Positions 52,797 to 62,352 of a stretch of DNA of 64,000 bases are shown here, piece by piece. The translations under genes and the position numbers were made by a program. Source of the DNA: Enterovibrio qingdaonensis (GTDB lineage Bacteria > Pseudomonadota > Gammaproteobacteria > Enterobacterales > Vibrionaceae); the NCBI RefSeq assembly GCF_028683135.1, contig NZ_JAJUBB010000001.1:1-64000 (forward strand). The letters run 5' to 3'. The stretch's first letter is position 1; each line of letters opens with the position of its first letter. The notes below the pieces were generated by a model. The model was not told the DNA's origin and ran no database searches. It was given only the letters and a program-made list of their open reading frames with translations.

Positions 52797-52917
52797 AACA
52801 TCCTTAGGAGAAAAAACGGGTCGTTTTTATTGCTAAACGGGTGATTTTCATCGTTAATGGAGCCAATGCTAAACCATTCATTGTGGTGTGGCGATAGTCG
52901 TCGTTAAGGAGAGTGAC

Positions 52918-53769
52918 TTGAAACTGAAAAATAACGTGTTGGTAACGGCTGATTGGTTGAAAAGCCATCTAAATGAACCCTTTGTTAAGGTCGTGGATGC
53001 TACTTATTTTATGCCAGGTACGCCACGAGACGCGCTAAGTGAATGGAAAGGAAAGCGAATACCTAGTGCCGAATTTTTTGATTACGACACCCGTATATGT
53101 GATAAGCCTTCTTCATTGCCTCATATGTTGCCAAGTGCTGATACGTTTTCCAAAGAAGTCGGTTTGCTAGGCATTCGCAACGAAGATACGGTCATTGTTT
53201 ATGACACGGCAGGCATTTTTTCGTCGCCACGTGTGTGGTGGATGTTCAAGGTTATGGGGCATGAGAATGTCTTCGTGTTAGATGGTGGATTACCAGCATG
53301 GGAACATGCTAACGGAGAGATTGATACGTCAGAACCTACACGAGTAGAGCCAACGAATTACCAAGCGACATTCGACCAAACACGTGTGATTGACAAATCT
53401 CAACTTCTTGAAGGGATTAATAACGGCACCGTTAATGTGATTGATGTTCGGCCCAATGAACGTTTTTTAGGCTTAGTCCCTGAGCCTAGAGAAGGAGTAA
53501 GAAGTGGCCATATGCCGAATGCTGTTAACCTGCCGTTTGCGCAATTACTTGAAGCGGGTAAATTCAAATCCGCAGAGACACTGAAGATGCTTATTGAAAG
53601 CGCATTAAGCGACAGCAAGCGAAATGTTGCCTCGTGTGGTTCAGGTGTTACAGCATGCATACTTGCGATAGCCGCTGAATATGCGTCAGGTGATGTTGTT
53701 ACTGTTTATGATGGTTCATGGACGGAGTGGGGAAGTGATCATGAGTTGCCCATTGTCAGTGGAAAATAA
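52918..53769 (+). CDS. 3-mercaptopyruvate/thiosulfate sulfurtransferase with TTG start
   Basis: A 283-residue tandem rhodanese protein. The inactive N-terminal rhodanese half (VVDATYFMPGTPRDALSEWK) is followed by the active half with the catalytic loop ASCGSGVTA (Cys240), the CGSGV form being typical of mercaptopyruvate sulfurtransferase. The start is not ATG: TTG at 52918 has AAGGAG at 52906-52911, 6 nt upstream, whereas the in-frame GTG at 52888 has no ribosome site. It transfers sulfur from a thiol donor to cyanide or a protein thiol in vivo; the natural donor is unknown. Confidence 0.83.
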   Translation: MKLKNNVLVTADWLKSHLNEPFVKVVDATYFMPGTPRDALSEWKGKRIPSAEFFDYDTRICDKPSSLPHMLPSADTFSKEVGLLGIRNEDTVIVYDTAGIFSSPRVWWMFKVMGHENVFVLDGGLPAWEHANGEIDTSEPTRVEPTNYQATFDQTRVIDKSQLLEGINNGTVNVIDVRPNERFLGLVPEPREGVRSGHMPNAVNLPFAQLLEAGKFKSAETLKMLIESALSDSKRNVASCGSGVTACILAIAAEYASGDVVTVYDGSWTEWGSDHELPIVSGK

Positions 53770-53791
53770 ACACCCTGCGTTCATATAAAAG

Positions 53792-53818
53792 AAAGCCTTC
53801 TAGAGAGAAGGCTTTTTT
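53792..53818. terminator. terminator between sulfurtransferase and the PstS-like gene
   Basis: AAAGCCTTCT (53792-53801), loop AGAG, AGAAGGCTTT (53806-53815), then TTT. It lies between convergent genes and can serve both. Confidence 0.88.
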
Positions 53819-53830
53819 ATTGCGCTGCCG

Positions 53831-54649
53831 TTATCGGATCGCAGGAATGAAACCCATATCGCCCGCAAGTTTTTGAGATTTTTCGCTCAAAACATAATCC
53901 AAGAAATCTTGGGTGATTTCTGAAAGCTCGCCTTTTTTATGAAGGAGTAGAAAGGGGCGTGACAACTTGTAACTGCCATCTTCCATATTCGCAAGACTAT
54001 AAGAAACACCATCAACAGAAATGGATTTCACTGACGGCTCAATTGAACCCGCAGATATATAGCCAACCGCGTGTTTGTTATTAGAAACCAGCATTTTCAC
54101 CATGCTATTCGCGTTAACGACAAGCAGTGATGAACTGATGTCTGAAACTTGTTCACCTTTATAAATACGGGTCAGCCCCATAAACGTTTCAAATGAATAG
54201 CGTGAGCCTGAAGCCAACTCACGAGAAACCACTGCAATTTTACGATCTTCGCCACCCACTTGATTCCAGTTGGTGATTTTACCTCGGTATATATCAGCTA
54301 TTTGTGCAGAGCTCAGGGACACAATAGGATTTTCAGGATGCACGACCAAGGTTAATCCATCATACGCAATAACATGCGTTTTCAGGTCTGGCATGAGCTC
54401 CGTACTTTTTAAGTAGCGTGAACTCATACCTAACTCAGAGATGCCTTTGTTTACGGCTAAGATGCCCGCAGAGGAGCCTGTGCCTTGTACCTCGACAGTG
54501 TCTCCTGTCTCTTTCTCATAATGTTCCGACAAAACATCAATTAAATAAGTGACTGATGTAGAGCCTGACAACGTCAGACGCTCTTCAGACGTGGCGTTGG
54601 CAAAAGGGACAATAAAACTGAATGCCAGCGCAAATAAGCGAAACAACAT
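53831..54649 (-). CDS. PstS-like phosphate-type periplasmic binding protein (solitary)
   Basis: A 272-residue periplasmic binding protein with a signal peptide (LFRLFALAFSFIVPFANA). The PstS-type oxyanion site is visible: LSGSTSVTYLIDVLSEHYEK, VQGTGSSAGILAVNKGISEL, then RELASGSRYSFETFM. It probably binds phosphate or a related oxyanion. No pstC, pstA or pstB follows in this window, so its transporter is elsewhere or it acts as a free scavenger or sensor. A second, Pst-operon PstS is expected elsewhere in the genome. Confidence 0.82.
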   Translation of the reverse strand: MLFRLFALAFSFIVPFANATSEERLTLSGSTSVTYLIDVLSEHYEKETGDTVEVQGTGSSAGILAVNKGISELGMSSRYLKSTELMPDLKTHVIAYDGLTLVVHPENPIVSLSSAQIADIYRGKITNWNQVGGEDRKIAVVSRELASGSRYSFETFMGLTRIYKGEQVSDISSSLLVVNANSMVKMLVSNNKHAVGYISAGSIEPSVKSISVDGVSYSLANMEDGSYKLSRPFLLLHKKGELSEITQDFLDYVLSEKSQKLAGDMGFIPAIR

Positions 54650-55092
54650 ACTTTCTCCATCTAGTTATTGAGTGCTAAAAAGCGGGCCAATTTTATGACT
54701 GCAATATGACACTAATGTGATATTGCGAAATAGCACAAGGTAATGATTAAGCACATTATTTTTGTGTTACTGCTATTAGGCGTATTTCTATTACTGGGAG
54801 AAGAGTTGAGCTGTTCAAGAAAGAAGCAGAAGCTGGCAATTGTTCGAATACGTGTCATTAAAGCCAGAGTTATTGGGCTATTCGAGAGATCTCATTGATT
54901 TTTATAGGCAGTTTTTGCAAGCAAAAGTTTGGTTATATTCTGGTCTGCAAATGTGAAAACATTGGTTTAAGGGTGGAACGGGTCAAAGTTGAGATGATAT
55001 ACAGCATGTAAGAAGATATTAATGGTTACAATTTATTAACAGTGTGTTATGACTAAAATCATATTGTTGATAGAGCAAAATGGAGCAGCAGT
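54650..55092. other. 443-bp region upstream of ravA
   Basis: Mostly non-coding. It should contain the promoters of the PstS-like gene (minus) and ravA (plus). A short frame from ATG 54743 to 54862 encodes a hydrophobic, then lysine-rich 39-residue peptide (MIKHIIFVLLLLGVFLLLGE...), listed separately as a weak candidate. Confidence 0.4.
54743..54862 (+). CDS. possible small single-pass membrane protein (39 residues)
   Basis: ATG 54743 opens a 39-codon frame with a strongly hydrophobic segment at residues 5-18 followed by SRKKQK, a typical topology of small membrane proteins. A weak AAGG ribosome site lies 2 nt upstream, which is too close. No family is recognised, so it may be chance coding. 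Confidence 0.2.
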
Positions 55093-56745
55093 GTGACAAA
55101 TAAAATTGCTATGTCGACGAATAACGTTTTACTTCCTGAGCGCATTCAGAAGCTTGTGCACGCGTTATCAAACGGTGTGTATGAGAGGGAAAATACGATT
55201 CGTCTTTGCTTGCTTGCTGCTTTGAGCGGTGAAAGTGTTTTCTTGCTAGGGCCGCCGGGTATAGCCAAAAGCTATATTGCAAAAAGACTGATCAAAGCGT
55301 TTGATGACAGTCACTTCTTTGAATACCTGATGACACGATTTTCCACGCCGGAAGAAGTGTTTGGACCATTGTCGATTCAAGAGCTGAAAGATAATGGGAA
55401 ATATGTCCGCTTAACAGATGGATATCTTCCAACGGCAGATGTGGTCTTTCTAGATGAAATCTGGAAAGCGGGGCCTGCGATACTTAATACCCTTTTAACT
55501 GTTGTTAACGAGCGCGTGTTTAGAAACGGCAGCGAAGTGTTACCTGTTCCTATGCGTCTTCTCGTAACAGCATCCAATGAATTGCCTGAACCTGATAGCG
55601 GCCTTGACGCACTTTACGACCGGATGTTGGTGCGTATCTTTGTTAATCGAATCCAAGAGAAGAACAACTTTAAGCGTTTATTGGTAGGGGATGCTGCTGA
55701 GCCAACACTTGAGCTTGACCCGTCGATAACGGTGAAAGCCGAAGAATATGAACGCTGGCAGCGACAAATTGACCAAGTTGTTTTGTCGGATTCCGTTTTT
55801 GAAAAGATCTATGCATTAAAAATGCTCTTGGAAAGTGAAGCAGAGAGCGGAAATCATGCATTCCCGACTGAGGAGCTTTATGTCTCCGACCGTCGCTGGA
55901 AAAAAGCCGTCCGCTTACTTAAAGCAAGCGCATTTTTCAATGGTCGAAATGAGGTAAACCCTGTCGATCTTCTGCTGCTACAAGAGTGCTTATGGCACAG
56001 TCCCGAGTCTCGCAATGTCGTAAACAGCATCATGCGACGCTTTGCTCAAGAAGTATGCTTTAACCAGCAAGAAGCACTCGCTGTTGCCGCTGAAGGGGGG
56101 GAGGATATCAAAGTGCTCGCCGAAGACATTAACGAGACTCTCGGTCATACCATGGATACAGAAATGTCGATGCGAAAAGAAAAATTCGCGGTCGATCTTT
56201 CTCATGCGCGCAGATACAGCGTCAACATGTCGAAAAATATGATTAAGCTGGTCATGCTGGAAGCTAACCCTTCAGTTTCTGAGAAAGAAAAAGGGGACAG
56301 CCGTTGGGTATACGTTGATGCTGCAGAGTTTGAAAAGAAAATCAAAAGTGCACCTTGCGACGTTTATGGTTACGTCAATAAGAACGAAAATTTATGTGTA
56401 CTAAAATTTGATGTAGACAGTGATCGTCGATTGTTGATCAAAGACATCGCAAACCGACCTGTACCTGTGGCGATTGCGGGTGTAGACGACAACGATGCCC
56501 AGGCTTTTCAAGATTGGCAGGAAAGAAACGACGTCGCTATTAAAAAGATCGACGAGTCAAAGCATTTGATTCGCTTGGCGCGCACGCAACTCAATGCCGC
56601 ATTGCCACATCATTTTGCTAACTCTGAGCTTTTGGAGTTGCTGGCAACAAGTATCACTGATGCTGAAGAAACGCTTCAACGACAAACAACCAAATTTGAA
56701 AAGAGCGCCTATCGCGTTCGTATGTTAACCGAATACGTTGAATAA
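55093..56745 (+). CDS. ravA: MoxR-family AAA+ ATPase RavA
   Basis: A 550-residue AAA+ ATPase forming a hexamer with ViaA. Visible motifs: Walker [16 protein letters not shown], Walker [12 protein letters not shown], sensor 1 [10 protein letters not shown], and an arginine-finger-type region [10 protein letters not shown]. The rest contains the LARA/triple-helix RavA tail (about residues 350-540). In E. coli RavA-ViaA interacts with the lysine decarboxylase LdcI and with respiratory and Fe-S enzymes. I use the GTG start at 55093 (GGAG 7 nt upstream); an in-frame ATG at 55111 lacks a ribosome site. viaA follows 9 nt after the stop. Confidence 0.92.
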   Translation: MTNKIAMSTNNVLLPERIQKLVHALSNGVYERENTIRLCLLAALSGESVFLLGPPGIAKSYIAKRLIKAFDDSHFFEYLMTRFSTPEEVFGPLSIQELKDNGKYVRLTDGYLPTADVVFLDEIWKAGPAILNTLLTVVNERVFRNGSEVLPVPMRLLVTASNELPEPDSGLDALYDRMLVRIFVNRIQEKNNFKRLLVGDAAEPTLELDPSITVKAEEYERWQRQIDQVVLSDSVFEKIYALKMLLESEAESGNHAFPTEELYVSDRRWKKAVRLLKASAFFNGRNEVNPVDLLLLQECLWHSPESRNVVNSIMRRFAQEVCFNQQEALAVAAEGGEDIKVLAEDINETLGHTMDTEMSMRKEKFAVDLSHARRYSVNMSKNMIKLVMLEANPSVSEKEKGDSRWVYVDAAEFEKKIKSAPCDVYGYVNKNENLCVLKFDVDSDRRLLIKDIANRPVPVAIAGVDDNDAQAFQDWQERNDVAIKKIDESKHLIRLARTQLNAALPHHFANSELLELLATSITDAEETLQRQTTKFEKSAYRVRMLTEYVE

Positions 56746-56754
56746 GGAGATGTT

Positions 56755-58203
56755 ATGGTGAGTCCAGAATCACTGCATCTCGGCATGATGTTAGCTGAAA
56801 CCGGCATGTTGGAGCATGCGGTGACAGAAGTTATGGCAAAGCCCCAACTATTGGTGCTTACAGAGACCAGCCCGGGTGCCAAGACCGCAGTGAGACGCCA
56901 TATTCGAAAGTGGCGTCACTCCGTAAAGCGTCGATTAAGTAACGACTGTATTACCGCGGATCTCAAACAGGAATTGCAGCTTTATCAAGAGGCAGTTCAA
57001 ATGTCCCAGCAATCCTTTTTAGACAACGCCAAAGGCATGATCAAGCAGCTTGAGGGGAAGTCTGTTTTCTATCTTGAAGCGCGGCGTCTGTTGGAAAAAA
57101 ACATAGCGCAAGAAACGCCAATGTTTCAGGCGTACTTCTGCAACAAATGGTATGAGCACCTCGCTAGCTCTATAAAAGACGCTCAACAGAAAGAGCTTGA
57201 AGCGCATAAAGAGAGATTGCTAAAAGAGCTTTATCAGCGAATTGAAACGTACAAAACGTTGGAAAACGTGCAAGAAGAAGGCACGGTTGAAAAGGTCGGT
57301 AGACTGTGGGATTTAGCCGCAGCCAAAGTAACACAAACTGACGTCGAGTTGCTTAAGCAATTTGTCGCCTTTCTCAAGGACAACCAAGACCTTCAGGATA
57401 TCGCTCAAAAACTCGGAAGAATGGCGAGTGATGTTGACGATCCTTCCTTGCAGCGTTCTCCCTCAGAGGAATTGAAGCTGGTGGAAGAGCCTGCTGATAA
57501 TGTCGCTGACGACATTGTTGGAATTCATCAAAGTGACCACCTTGATAAACTTGTGCCGAATGAAGCCATTTATCTCGCTGAGCCATCACTGGAAATCTTG
57601 TTCTATAAGCATTTTGCGGACAAAAGGTTGCTGACCTATCGCATGCAAGGTATGCAACGTTCACTTCGAAAAGTAAAAGCGTTTAAACCTGAAAGTAAGC
57701 AAATCGATGTTGAGAAAGGACCATTTCTCATTTGTGTTGATGCTTCAGGTTCGATGAGTGGATACCCAGAGCAATGTGCTAAGGCGATGGCATATGCGCT
57801 AATGCAGATTGCGGTTCGTGAAGAACGCGAATGTACGGTGATGATTTTTTCAACCGATCATATTAGTTACGAACTCACGGGTGAAGAAGGGCTGAAAGAA
57901 GCGTTGAACTTCCTCTCCTATTCATTTCACGGTGGGACAGATCTGGCTCCTGTGTTGACTCACTCAATAGATTTGATGGGAACGGACAAATACAGAAATG
58001 CAGATTTGGTGGTAATTTCTGACTTTATGGCTCCAGAGCAGGATAAAGAAGTACAAGAGAAAGTGGATAATCTTAAAGCGCAACATAATCGCTTTCATGC
58101 ACTCAATCTTTCAAAGTATGGAAACCCTGCGTTGATGCAAATGTTTGATCATGTATGGGATTATCATCCTTCACTAATGGGAAGGCTACTAAAACGCTTC
58201 TAA
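56755..58203 (+). CDS. viaA: VWA-domain protein ViaA (RavA partner)
   Basis: A 482-residue protein with a helical N-terminal part (about residues 1-300) and a C-terminal von Willebrand factor A domain with the MIDAS motif FLICVDASGSMSGYPEQCAK and later SYSFHGGTDLAPVLTHSIDL. It stimulates RavA ATPase in E. coli. It follows ravA by 9 nt, with TAAGGAGATGTT before ATG 56755 as a strong ribosome site. The pair is implicated in Fe-S or respiratory enzyme maturation and aminoglycoside sensitivity in E. coli. Confidence 0.93.
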   Translation: MVSPESLHLGMMLAETGMLEHAVTEVMAKPQLLVLTETSPGAKTAVRRHIRKWRHSVKRRLSNDCITADLKQELQLYQEAVQMSQQSFLDNAKGMIKQLEGKSVFYLEARRLLEKNIAQETPMFQAYFCNKWYEHLASSIKDAQQKELEAHKERLLKELYQRIETYKTLENVQEEGTVEKVGRLWDLAAAKVTQTDVELLKQFVAFLKDNQDLQDIAQKLGRMASDVDDPSLQRSPSEELKLVEEPADNVADDIVGIHQSDHLDKLVPNEAIYLAEPSLEILFYKHFADKRLLTYRMQGMQRSLRKVKAFKPESKQIDVEKGPFLICVDASGSMSGYPEQCAKAMAYALMQIAVREERECTVMIFSTDHISYELTGEEGLKEALNFLSYSFHGGTDLAPVLTHSIDLMGTDKYRNADLVVISDFMAPEQDKEVQEKVDNLKAQHNRFHALNLSKYGNPALMQMFDHVWDYHPSLMGRLLKRF

Positions 58204-58207
58204 CAAA

Positions 58208-58234
58208 CAGCCCCGCATTAGCGGGGCTGTTTTA
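58208..58234. terminator. terminator after viaA
   Basis: CAGCCCCGC (58208-58216), loop ATTA, GCGGGGCTG (58221-58229), then TTTTA. It lies between convergent viaA and the LysE gene. Confidence 0.9.
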
Positions 58235-58252
58235 TTGCGCGATACAGCGTAC

Positions 58253-58870
58253 TTATTGACGTTCTGAAAATGCGAGTTTTAATCCCAACAACGCAAAACT
58301 CCCTGCGAATGCGCGTTGCAATAACGTCGTGATGCGAGATGAGTTGAGCACATACTCTCTTACTGTCGCAGAAAGTAACCCGTAGCCAACAAATACCACA
58401 AATGTCATGGCCATAAATATGCAGCCCAGTGCCAGCATCATTGGTGTTGGGTTAGTCAGAGTGCTAGGGATAAATTGAGGCAGGAAGGCCATAAAGAACA
58501 AGGTCAATTTAGGGTTCAACACATTGATCAGACAACCTCGAACAGCTATTCCCATCATACTGTGGCTACTTTGTTCTTCTTTAACAGACAGTCCGCCGCT
58601 GTTTTTCCACATCGACCATGCCATGAACAGCAAGTAGGCGACGCCCAAATATTTCACAACTTGAAAGGCGACAGCACTGGTGTGGATTAGAATAGCAAGT
58701 CCGGTGATACTGGCGATCATTGAAGGCACGATGCCGACTGTACAGCCTATTGATGCCCAAATACTGGCTCGCGAACCGACAAATAATCCTGTTGAAATCG
58801 TGTACAACACGCCTGTGCCTGGGATAAGGACAACCACAAGTGATGTGATTAGAAATTCGAGTGAAACCAT
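58253..58870 (-). CDS. LysE/RhtB-family amino acid exporter
   Basis: A 205-residue inner-membrane protein with about six transmembrane helices. The N-terminal signature is LITSLVVVLIPGTGVLYTIS (the LysE/RhtB PG motif) and a later helix has MGIAVRGCLINVLNPKLTLF. Members export amino acids such as homoserine, threonine or lysine. ATG 58870 has AGGAAG. No regulator gene is adjacent, so the substrate cannot be inferred. Confidence 0.87.
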   Translation of the reverse strand: MVSLEFLITSLVVVLIPGTGVLYTISTGLFVGSRASIWASIGCTVGIVPSMIASITGLAILIHTSAVAFQVVKYLGVAYLLFMAWSMWKNSGGLSVKEEQSSHSMMGIAVRGCLINVLNPKLTLFFMAFLPQFIPSTLTNPTPMMLALGCIFMAMTFVVFVGYGLLSATVREYVLNSSRITTLLQRAFAGSFALLGLKLAFSERQ

Positions 58871-58924
58871 TTAACTTCCTCCCTTTTTCCTAGCTCGATG
58901 TTGTGTGGATATGCTTATAGGCTA

Positions 58925-58958
58925 ACAAAAGACAAAGAGCGACCCAAGCCGCTCTTTG
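58925..58958 (-). terminator. terminator of the ABC transporter operon
   Basis: CAAAGAGCG (58933-58941), 8-nt loop, CGCTCTTTG (58950-58958); followed on the minus strand by TCTTTTG, 20 nt after the last stop. Confidence 0.85.
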
Positions 58959-58977
58959 TTATGTATTGAAGACAAAA

Positions 58978-59772
58978 TCAACTTAACAACAAACTGTCGT
59001 CTGCCAATTCTTCACCACGAACCTTGCTGAACATTTCTAAGAGGTGAGGAACGTCCATGTTTGCGCGTTCTTCACCTTTCACATCCAATACAATCTGACC
59101 TTGGTGAAGCATGACGGTACGATCGCCACAGGCCAGTGCATCTTTCATAGAGTGTGTGACCATTAATGCGGTCAGTCCGAACTCGGTAATCACTTTCTTG
59201 GTCAGATCGATAACGAAGGCTGCCATGCGCGGGTCAAGTGCGGCGGTATGTTCATCGAGTAACAGGAGTTTACTGTCAGAAAGTGTCGCCATTACGAGGC
59301 TTACCGCTTGTCGTTGACCACCAGAAAGCAGGCCGATGCTGTCGCCAAGGCGATCTTCCAGCCCCAATCCCAATATGGAAATACGCTCTCTGAAAACCGC
59401 TCGACGTTTGTTTGACGTTGCCAAACTCCAGCCACGAATGCCACCGCGTTTAAACGCAAGGGCGAGATTTTCTTCAATGGAGAGTGTTGCACAAGTACCA
59501 GCCAACGGGTCTTGGAATACTCGTGCTGCGAGTTTTGCACGCTGGTGGACCGGTTGACGTGTCACGTCAATGTCATCAATGACAACTTTGCCACCTATCA
59601 TAGGTGTTTCACCACTGATAGCACCTAGCAAGGTGGATTTACCCGCGCCATTCGAGCCAATAACCGTTAAAAATTGGTTCTTAGGCACGGTAAGCGAGAC
59701 TTTACGCAATGCGCGGTTTTCAAGCACAGTGCCGGGGTTGAAAGTGACTTCAATGTCTTTTAATTCAATCAT
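58978..59772 (-). CDS. ABC importer ATP-binding protein (TrpXYZ-type system)
   Basis: A 264-residue ATPase with Walker A IGSNGAGKSTL, Q-loop ARVFQDPLAGTC, signature LLSGGQRQAVSLVMATL and Walker B LLLLDEHTAALD. It is the last gene of a three-gene importer operon and overlaps the permease by ATGA. It lacks a TOBE-type C-terminal domain. Similar cassettes accompany PF04392-type binding proteins, some of which transport tryptophan (TrpXYZ); the substrate here is not proven. Confidence 0.87.
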   Translation of the reverse strand: MIELKDIEVTFNPGTVLENRALRKVSLTVPKNQFLTVIGSNGAGKSTLLGAISGETPMIGGKVVIDDIDVTRQPVHQRAKLAARVFQDPLAGTCATLSIEENLALAFKRGGIRGWSLATSNKRRAVFRERISILGLGLEDRLGDSIGLLSGGQRQAVSLVMATLSDSKLLLLDEHTAALDPRMAAFVIDLTKKVITEFGLTALMVTHSMKDALACGDRTVMLHQGQIVLDVKGEERANMDVPHLLEMFSKVRGEELADDSLLLS

Positions 59773-60680
59773 TTTGTTGCCCCCGCTTCTTTGATTTTCT
59801 TCTTCTTCTGATATTGCTCTCTCGCTTTAGGTGCGACCAATGCAAGCGCAACGAGTAGGGCAGTAACCAAGTTGAGATCAGAAGCTTTCAAGCCAAACAT
59901 GCCGGAGCTAAGAGCAAACGCGACGGCTAAGCGATAGAGCACTGAACCAAGAATAACGGCGACAACAGCGACCCAAACTTTTCGGCCGGGGATCAGCGTT
60001 TGTCCTAATATGACGGCCGCAAGGCCAACAACAATCGTACCGACACCTGAGGTGACATCGGCAAAGCTGTTTGTTTGGGCAAATAAGGCACCGGAAAAAC
60101 CGACAAAGCCATTTGAAAGAGCCAAACCAAAGTAGGTGTAAAACGCGGTGCTCGCCCCTTGAGCGCGAACCATTCTTGCGTTAACTCCGGTAGCGCGGAG
60201 ACCTAAACCAAAGTCACTATTTAGCAATCGAACGACAAACCATGCACTGATCAACACCAAGATGAAAACAACAAGGGGACGCGCATAAACCGGGTCGATA
60301 CCCATATTTTCAAACGGTGTGAGAATGGTCTCTTCACCGAGAAGTGCAATGTTTGGGCGACCCATGATGCGAATGTTGATCGAAAATGCCGCGATCATTG
60401 TCAATATACTGGAAAGCAGGTTCAGTATTCCGCACTTCACGGTTAGAAATGCAGTGATAAGCCCAGAAGCGGCACCCGCAAATATCGCAGCAATCGTAGA
60501 GATCCAAGGATCAACGCCAGAGACGATTAGCGTTGCTGCGACAGCAGCCCCCATAGGGAAGCTGCCATCAACAGTAAGATCCGGGAAATCCAGAACTCGG
60601 AAGGTTAGATATACACCTAGAGCTACTAGGCCATAAACCAGACCTACTTCCAGCGTGCCAAAAAAGGCAATTGAGGTCAT
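59769..60680 (-). CDS. ABC importer permease (TrpXYZ-type system)
   Basis: A 303-residue inner-membrane protein with about eight hydrophobic segments and the branched-chain-amino-acid-permease (LivH/RbsC-like) pattern: RVLDFPDLTVDGSFPMGAAV, GLALSNGFVGFSGALFAQ and VGTIVVGLAAVILGQTLIPG. A Lys-rich C-terminal tail faces the cytoplasm. Middle gene of the operon, 20 nt after the binding-protein gene. This permease type pairs with PF04392 binding proteins. Confidence 0.86.
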   Translation of the reverse strand: MTSIAFFGTLEVGLVYGLVALGVYLTFRVLDFPDLTVDGSFPMGAAVAATLIVSGVDPWISTIAAIFAGAASGLITAFLTVKCGILNLLSSILTMIAAFSINIRIMGRPNIALLGEETILTPFENMGIDPVYARPLVVFILVLISAWFVVRLLNSDFGLGLRATGVNARMVRAQGASTAFYTYFGLALSNGFVGFSGALFAQTNSFADVTSGVGTIVVGLAAVILGQTLIPGRKVWVAVVAVILGSVLYRLAVAFALSSGMFGLKASDLNLVTALLVALALVAPKAREQYQKKKKIKEAGATK

Positions 60681-60700
60681 GTACTACTACTCCTAGTGAA

Positions 60701-61669
60701 TTACTTTTCTACCGTGGTTGCGCGGTCTAGCAACGCCTGAGGCACCGTGATGCCAAGCTTTTGAGCTGCTTTGAGGTTGATGGCAAGATCAGAACCAACA
60801 GCCACTTTCGCTGGGAGATTCGCGACTTCTTCGCCTTTGAGTAACGCTGCAACATAATCTGCGGTTTGAACACCGATTTGGTAGTAGTCAAAACCAAGAG
60901 CGGCAACAGCACCATTAGGAATGTATGACGTTGCGCCACCAATAACAGGTTTGCCAGCTTGGTTAGACGCGCCTACGAGTGCATCGATAGCACTGGCAAC
61001 CGTATTGTCGGTCGGTGCGTAAATCGCATCCGCTTGGGAAGCAACGATTTGCGCAGCAGATTGTACATCCGCACTTTTCAACGCAGTGCCTTCAATAACT
61101 TTCAGGCCTTGAGCATCAGCGGCTTCGCGCAGCAACTCAACCAGTGCGACAGCATTTGCTTCACCTGGGTTATAGACAACGCCGATTGATGTCATGTTTG
61201 GCAGTAGCTCTTTAGCAAGGGCAACGTGCTGTGCAACGGGTGACAAATCCGACAAGCCAGTCACATTTGCGTTCGGCTTTTCCATGTCTTTAATTAGCTT
61301 CGCACCAACAGGATCGGTGACAGCGGTAAACACAACAGGAATTGATTTAGTCGCGGCGACCAATGCTTGCGCTGAAGGAGTGGCTATACCTACAAGTACG
61401 TCAGGTCTTTCGCCGACATACTGACGTGCAATTTGTACAGCAATGGCAGGATTACCTTGTGCAGTCTGGTAGGAAAAATCAAGATTTTCACCTTCAACGT
61501 ACCCTAGCTTTTTCAAACCATCGAGAAGACCTTGACGTGTAGCATCCAGAGCTGGATGTTCAACAATTTGTGATACTGCTACTTTTGCAGTGTCTGCGCT
61601 GGCGGTAAAAGGCACAGTAAAAAGAGTGGCAGCACAGCATGCGGACATGATTAGTTTGGAAATTTTCAT
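60701..61669 (-). CDS. ABC importer periplasmic binding protein (PF04392, TrpX-like)
   Basis: A 322-residue exported protein with a signal peptide (KISKLIMSACCAATLFTVPF, cleavage near ASA-DT). The mature protein resembles the ABC_sub_bind family: VAVSQIVEHPALDATRQGLL, DVLVGIATPSAQALVAATKS, and VFTAVTDPVGAKLI. Related proteins bind tryptophan or other aromatic amino acids (TrpX); the exact ligand cannot be read from sequence. First gene of the importer operon; ATG 61669 has GGGAGAAAG. Confidence 0.85.
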   Translation of the reverse strand: MKISKLIMSACCAATLFTVPFTASADTAKVAVSQIVEHPALDATRQGLLDGLKKLGYVEGENLDFSYQTAQGNPAIAVQIARQYVGERPDVLVGIATPSAQALVAATKSIPVVFTAVTDPVGAKLIKDMEKPNANVTGLSDLSPVAQHVALAKELLPNMTSIGVVYNPGEANAVALVELLREAADAQGLKVIEGTALKSADVQSAAQIVASQADAIYAPTDNTVASAIDALVGASNQAGKPVIGGATSYIPNGAVAALGFDYYQIGVQTADYVAALLKGEEVANLPAKVAVGSDLAINLKAAQKLGITVPQALLDRATTVEK

Positions 61670-62340
61670 CGCTTTCTCCCTGATGAGTGACGTTGGGTAA
61701 AGAGCACCCGGCTAAATCGTCACGTGTTAATCCATTGTTATATCCAAAAATTGACGTTAAATCAGGTAGTAAAGTTGCAAAACAAGACTAACTGTATTGC
61801 CTGATTACGTTCCTATTGAACATTTATGCTGTTAACTCAATGAATAAACAACACTTTTATGATGTTTTTGATATTCAAGCTTCAGCATAATAGCGGAGGG
61901 TTACACCTCAAATGAAACAATATGCAAACCTACATATAACATTTACTGTTATAAGGTAGTGAATAATCTGTCACAAGAGCTTTACAGAAGAAAAATCATC
62001 TTTTTGTAAAAAAGTTTGATCTGGGGTGGGTAACGCACTAACAAATTACACTGTAAATCCAAGGTGGCGATAGCAAGTTGAGGAACGAGATTACGTGCTA
62101 CTAACACTTTTACGCATTGAAATGAAAGATCCTTCTCTCATTTAGTCGGATTGATGACAAAAAATTCTCAGTAAATGTTGATGTTTGCGGGGTGAGCCAG
62201 AAAGCGAGAAGTTAGGCCTGTAATATTCTCATTCACCATCTATCATATGTGCCCAATTACTTCTCTCATCGATTTTCTTTACGCAAATTTCTTTACACAA
62301 AGGAACTCGCGTAATTCATCCATATAACAACAACTGTATA
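61670..62340. other. intergenic region between the ABC operon and nhaD
   Basis: About 670 bp without a supported gene, AT-rich. It must contain the minus-strand promoter of the ABC operon and the plus-strand promoter of nhaD. I see no obvious operator; the right end becomes a structured leader that I describe separately. Confidence 0.45.
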
Positions 62341-62352
62341 GAGAGAAGGCTT

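Noticed and set aside
61911-61958. 15-codon frame upstream of nhaD
   Set aside because: Too short, ribosome site at an unsuitable distance, no features.
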